Shown here: positions 12,719-15,926 of the stretch, piece after piece
Layout: each line of letters starts with the position of its first letter
How positions within the stretch are numbered: the first letter of the stretch is position 1
NCBI GenBank assembly: GCA_964407425.1
Contig: CAYOVN010000075.1
Location: 1-15,926 of the forward strand
Source: JABDNZ01 sp964407425
GTDB lineage: Bacteria; Gemmatimonadota; Gemmatimonadetes; Longimicrobiales; Gaopeijiaceae
Direction: 5' to 3'
DNA: 15,926 nt
The notes under the pieces: model-generated
Told to the model about the DNA's origin: nothing
The model's input: only the letters and a program-made list of their open reading frames with translations
Databases searched by the model: none
Program-made: the position numbers and the translations under genes

Positions 12719-15149
12719 CCCCTCCTCAGGAGTCTCCTCTCCTGGCGTTTGGCGGAAGTTCTGGAACAGTGTGGGGCTTCCAGCCCGGTTGGCCCTCCGA
12801 GGCCTGGCCCGGGCTCCTGGCACGAGCGCCCTCGCCATCCTGGTGCTCACCCTGGGCATGGCGGCTCCGGTCACCTTCTTCAGCCTCCTGGTGGGTGCTA
12901 TCAGGCCCCTTCCGGTCCCCCAGGGAGACCGCGTTGTCCGGGTAGACGTGTCCCAGCCCAGCACTGGAGGGGGAAGGGTCCCAGTTACCCTCCGGGACCT
13001 GGAGTCGATGCGGGGTACCGCGTCCCTTTCGGCTCTGGGGGGATATCGTCTCGTGGAGGGCACGCTTGTGGATGTTGGGCGAACGGCCGCACGGGTATCC
13101 GGCGCCAGCCTTACACCGAAAGTCCTGCCCCTTCTTCGAATCGATCCTGTTCTTGGGAGAATCCCGACCCCGGAAGAAGCCGAGGTCGGACTCCTCCTCG
13201 GTTATGGCCTCTGGCAGGAATCCTATGGAGGGGATGACGCTGTCCTGGGGCGGGATGTGCGGTTTAAAGACGAGGCGAGGATCATCACGGGGGTCCTCCC
13301 CGAGGGCTTCGGTTTTCCGTTCAATCAGAACCTGTGGTTGGTGCTGGGGGACGAACCGTTAGATAGCGATCCATTGGAGCTTGTGGGGAGGCTGGCCGAC
13401 GGCTCGTCACTGGATCAGGCTACCGCGGAGCTCTCTGGGCGGTGGCTTCAGGGAGACCCTGTGCGGGAGCCCTCCCTCCGTGGAGGACGGTTGGAGGTGG
13501 ACTCCTATACCGGGGGACGGGGAGAGTCCGGGGAGGGGATCGCCTTTCTTGGGCTGGTTCTCGTCGCCCTGGCCCTCCTGGTTATCGCCGCCGCCAATGT
13601 GGCGAATCTCCTCCTGGTTCGTGCCTCGGAGCGGATCAGAAACCTGGGTGTTCAGTCGGCGTTGGGGGCCGGCAGGATCCATCTTTCTGCCCAGCTCTTT
13701 TTCGAAGCGTTGATCCTGGCCCTCGTGGGCGGAGCGGGGGGACTTTTCCTGGCTTGGATGGGGGTAGGTGCCATCCAGCGCTCGCTGGCGGCTGAGCACT
13801 TCGGCTACTTCTGGATGCGGATGGCCGTGGACGGTCGGGTCATGGCCTTCTCTTTCCTCCTCATGGGAGGAATCGCCGTCTTTGCGGGTACTCTTCCGAT
13901 CCTTCGGGTCCTTAGAACGGACCTCCAGGGTGTTCTGAAGGAGGGTTCCGGGGACACCTTCATGGCCGGCGGGGGGTTTTGGAGCCGAGGGTTCGTCACC
14001 GTCCAGTTGGGTCTTTCCTGCGCCGCCCTGGTTGCCGCGGGTCTTACCGGCATGTCCCTGGCCCAGAACAGTGACTTCGGCGCTGGTGTCTCGGCACCGG
14101 AGGTTCTGGTAGCCTCGTTGGACCCCCTCGGAGAGGCCGGTTCCACCACCCAGGGTTGGGAGGCCCGCATCAACGCCCTGGTGGATGCCTTGGGGACGGT
14201 GGCCGGGTCGGAGCAGGTGGCGTTGGCCCTTGGGGCCCCTGGGTACTTCGAGCCGAGGGGTCGATTCGAGCTGGAGGCGGACCAAGCCCAACGAGCCCTG
14301 GATCGACGGGGGGTGGGGTGGAATGCCGTCTCCCCGGGGTTCTTCTCACTCTTTGACCTGGAGATGGTCCAGGGTCGAGGACTCCGTCCCTCAGATACCG
14401 GGAACGACCAGCCTGTGGCCGTGGTGAACCAGGCTTTTGCGGCGAACAATTTCCCGGGTGAAGAACCCCTTGGGAGGCGTCTCCGGATTGTCGAAGCTGA
14501 CACTGCGGCCTTTTTCACCATCGTCGGCGTGGTGGAGAATGTGGATCTGGGGGCCGGACCATCCCAGCCGGAGGAGAGAGTCTACCTCTCCCTGCTTCAG
14601 GTACAGCAGCCCACGGTCATGGCATTGCTCCGCTCCCCGGCCGGAGGGGGAAGCCTCGCGTCTCCCGTAAGGTCTGTTTTGGCAGGAGTGGATCCGGGAA
14701 TTCCCGTCTGGTCTGTTCGGACTCTTGCCGACGCCCACGACTATATGATCAGGATTCCCCGGGCCATGGCATCCATTGCTCTGGCCGGTGGCCTGGGGGG
14801 TCTTCTGGTGGCGGCGGTAGGCCTCTACGCCCTCCTGGCTTTCCGGGTTAGACAACGGCGCCGGGAGTTGGGAGTGAGGTTGGCTCTTGGGGCGGATGGA
14901 AGAGTGCTGGCGAGGGAGGTTCTCAGGGTGGCCTTTCGACAGCTGGTCCCCGCCGTAGTTTTCGGCCTCGCCATAGCCTGGCTTCTTGCCCCGATCCTGG
15001 GTGCAGTGGTCTTGAGCAGTGACCCCAGGTCTCCCGGGACCTTCCTGGGGGTCGCCGTGTGCTTTCTGGCCGTCGGAATGGTTGCGGCCCTTCTTCCGGC
15101 TTTCCGGGCCGCGGCGGTGGATCCCGCTCAAGTGTTGAGGGGTGAATAG
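12708..15149 (+). CDS. ADOP-type duplicated orphan ABC permease (MacB/FtsX family)
   Basis: The 813-residue protein has two permease halves, each with a MacB periplasmic core and an FtsX domain. Half one: a first helix at about residues 40-64, a periplasmic part (VVRVDV, LRDLESM, LEGT-like segments), then three helices from about 280 with the signature ASERIRNLGVQSALGAGR (about 307-323). Half two starts near the GGGFWSRGFVTVQLGLS helix and ends with RQRRRELGVRLALGADGRVL and a C-terminal LLPAFRAAAVDPAQVLRGE. The duplicated layout, typical length near 800, and absence of an adjacent ATPase gene fit the acidobacterial duplicated orphan permeases. The GTG at 12708 overlaps the symporter's end by 11 bases with GGCGGGAA just upstream; a TTG at 12681 is the alternative. 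It probably works with an ATPase encoded elsewhere, in export or envelope function. Confidence 0.9.
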   Translation: MKDSPSSGVSSPGVWRKFWNSVGLPARLALRGLARAPGTSALAILVLTLGMAAPVTFFSLLVGAIRPLPVPQGDRVVRVDVSQPSTGGGRVPVTLRDLESMRGTASLSALGGYRLVEGTLVDVGRTAARVSGASLTPKVLPLLRIDPVLGRIPTPEEAEVGLLLGYGLWQESYGGDDAVLGRDVRFKDEARIITGVLPEGFGFPFNQNLWLVLGDEPLDSDPLELVGRLADGSSLDQATAELSGRWLQGDPVREPSLRGGRLEVDSYTGGRGESGEGIAFLGLVLVALALLVIAAANVANLLLVRASERIRNLGVQSALGAGRIHLSAQLFFEALILALVGGAGGLFLAWMGVGAIQRSLAAEHFGYFWMRMAVDGRVMAFSFLLMGGIAVFAGTLPILRVLRTDLQGVLKEGSGDTFMAGGGFWSRGFVTVQLGLSCAALVAAGLTGMSLAQNSDFGAGVSAPEVLVASLDPLGEAGSTTQGWEARINALVDALGTVAGSEQVALALGAPGYFEPRGRFELEADQAQRALDRRGVGWNAVSPGFFSLFDLEMVQGRGLRPSDTGNDQPVAVVNQAFAANNFPGEEPLGRRLRIVEADTAAFFTIVGVVENVDLGAGPSQPEERVYLSLLQVQQPTVMALLRSPAGGGSLASPVRSVLAGVDPGIPVWSVRTLADAHDYMIRIPRAMASIALAGGLGGLLVAAVGLYALLAFRVRQRRRELGVRLALGADGRVLAREVLRVAFRQLVPAVVFGLAIAWLLAPILGAVVLSSDPRSPGTFLGVAVCFLAVGMVAALLPAFRAAAVDPAQVLRGE

Positions 15150-15183
15150 GGCATCGTCGCCCCACCCACCCCTCCAGCCCCAC

Positions 15184-15926
15184 CTACCTGAGAGTTCGCT
15201 CGAATAGCTCGAAGATTCTCCTGTACTCGTCTGTCCACGACGAAGGCACGACGAACCCGTGGCTCTCTACGGGATAAACCGCCATTTCCCAGTTGTCCTT
15301 CCCCAGCTCGATGAGGCGCTGAGACAGGCGGACCACATCGGAGAAGTGGACGTTGGTGTCGACCATTCCGTGGGCCATGAGAAGGTGGCCTTTGAAGTTC
15401 TCGGCGAAGTAGATCGGTGAGGACTTCTCGTAAGCTTCGGCGTCGTCCTGAGGTTGGTTCAGAATGTTGCTGGTATAGCCGTGGTTGTAGTGGGCCCAGT
15501 CCGTCACGGAGCGAAGGGCGGCCCCTGACTTGAAGACGTCCGGTTCGGTGAAAAGGGCCATGAGAGTGATGAACCCACCGTACGAGCCTCCGTAGAGGCC
15601 GATTCGGTCAGCGTCGATCCCTTCTTCCTGAACCAGGTACTGGACGCCGTCGGTGTGGTCCGACAGGTCCTTTCCACCCATCCATCGGTAGATCCCTGTT
15701 CTCCAGTCCCGGCCATATCCGGCCGAACCCCGGTAGTCCACATCCAGAACCGTATACCCGTTGGCCGCCAGGAAGTGGTTGAACATGTATTCCCGGTAAT
15801 AGGTGGACCAATAGTTGTGGACGTTGTGGAGGTAACCGGCGCCGTGAACAAACAGGACAGCGGCTCCGTTGGGTTCGGCACCCATATCCGACGGCCGGTA
15901 GATCCGGGCCGGTACCTGGGCTCCAT
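15184..15926 (-). CDS. S9 family (prolyl oligopeptidase-type) serine peptidase, C-terminal catalytic domain (cut by window edge)
   Basis: Read leftward from the edge, 246 residues of an alpha/beta-hydrolase catalytic domain are visible. It begins AQVPARIYRPSD, then VLFVHGAGY (oxyanion strand), DVDYRGSAGYGRDWR, and GLYGGSYGGFIT with the nucleophile Ser in GGSYGG. HGMVDTNVHFSD supplies the Asp, and VESHGF supplies the His. The triad is therefore complete. These are hallmarks of DPP-IV and acyl-aminoacyl-peptidase-like S9 enzymes, whose N-terminal propeller would lie right of the window. The frame has no stop up to base 15926, and the ATG at 15883-15885 is internal to the conserved domain, so the gene continues beyond the edge. 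It converges on the permease gene with a 34-base gap that shows no hairpin. Confidence 0.93.
   Translation of the reverse strand, partial: GAQVPARIYRPSDMGAEPNGAAVLFVHGAGYLHNVHNYWSTYYREYMFNHFLAANGYTVLDVDYRGSAGYGRDWRTGIYRWMGGKDLSDHTDGVQYLVQEEGIDADRIGLYGGSYGGFITLMALFTEPDVFKSGAALRSVTDWAHYNHGYTSNILNQPQDDAEAYEKSSPIYFAENFKGHLLMAHGMVDTNVHFSDVVRLSQRLIELGKDNWEMAVYPVESHGFVVPSSWTDEYRRIFELFERTLR

Noticed and set aside
12708..15149. MacB-type efflux permease with its own ATPase gene
   Set aside because: No Walker A/B gene adjoins it, and the duplicated two-half layout fits the orphan permease group better.
15150..15183. Bidirectional terminator between the convergent permease and peptidase genes
   Set aside because: The 34-base gap is C-rich with no inverted repeat or T-run that I can find.

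Overview
The window is about 60% GC bacterial chromosome, most likely from an uncultured Gemmatimonadota or a relative. This is inferred from the protein repertoire, not from a marker gene: lipidated six-bladed beta-propellers, a large PIG-L deacetylase fused to a glutamine-amidotransferase-like domain, a duplicated orphan FtsX-type permease, SSS and SNF sodium symporters, and a prolyl-oligopeptidase-type S9 peptidase.

Bases 1-1970 are accessory DNA. They hold the 5' end of an AbrB/MazE-type antitoxin gene (minus strand), a complete DUF433/DUF5615 VapBC-like toxin-antitoxin operon with its own terminator, and a 5'-truncated methyltransferase. The gaps between these genes are packed with inverted repeats. 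Two of them, either side of the toxin-antitoxin operon, share a 28-base block (25 of 28 identical) in which two of the three differences are compensatory within the stem. They look like attC sites, so this could be an integron-type cassette stretch, but no integrase is in view.

Bases 1970-6111 hold a secreted serine hydrolase of the beta-lactamase/esterase fold, two overlapping small lipoprotein genes (the second appears frameshifted), a four-helix membrane protein and a lipidated beta-propeller. Bases 6112-6640 have no intact gene but contain two recognisable gene fossils: the 3' end of a second propeller gene and the first 20 codons of a membrane-protein gene that still has a good ribosome binding site.

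Bases 6641-15149 form a plus-strand transport and catabolism block: an SNF sodium symporter, then, after a strong hairpin, a tightly coupled set made of the PIG-L/GATase lipoprotein, an unannotated 46-residue single-helix protein, an SSS symporter with a coiled-coil-like insertion, and the orphan permease. The ATGA and GTG overlaps suggest translational coupling. A plausible joint role is extracytoplasmic deacylation of an N-acylated (amino-sugar-like) substrate and sodium-driven uptake of the product. The 46-residue protein is the best candidate for something undescribed, namely a small subunit of the symporter. The window ends in a convergent S9 peptidase gene cut by the right edge.
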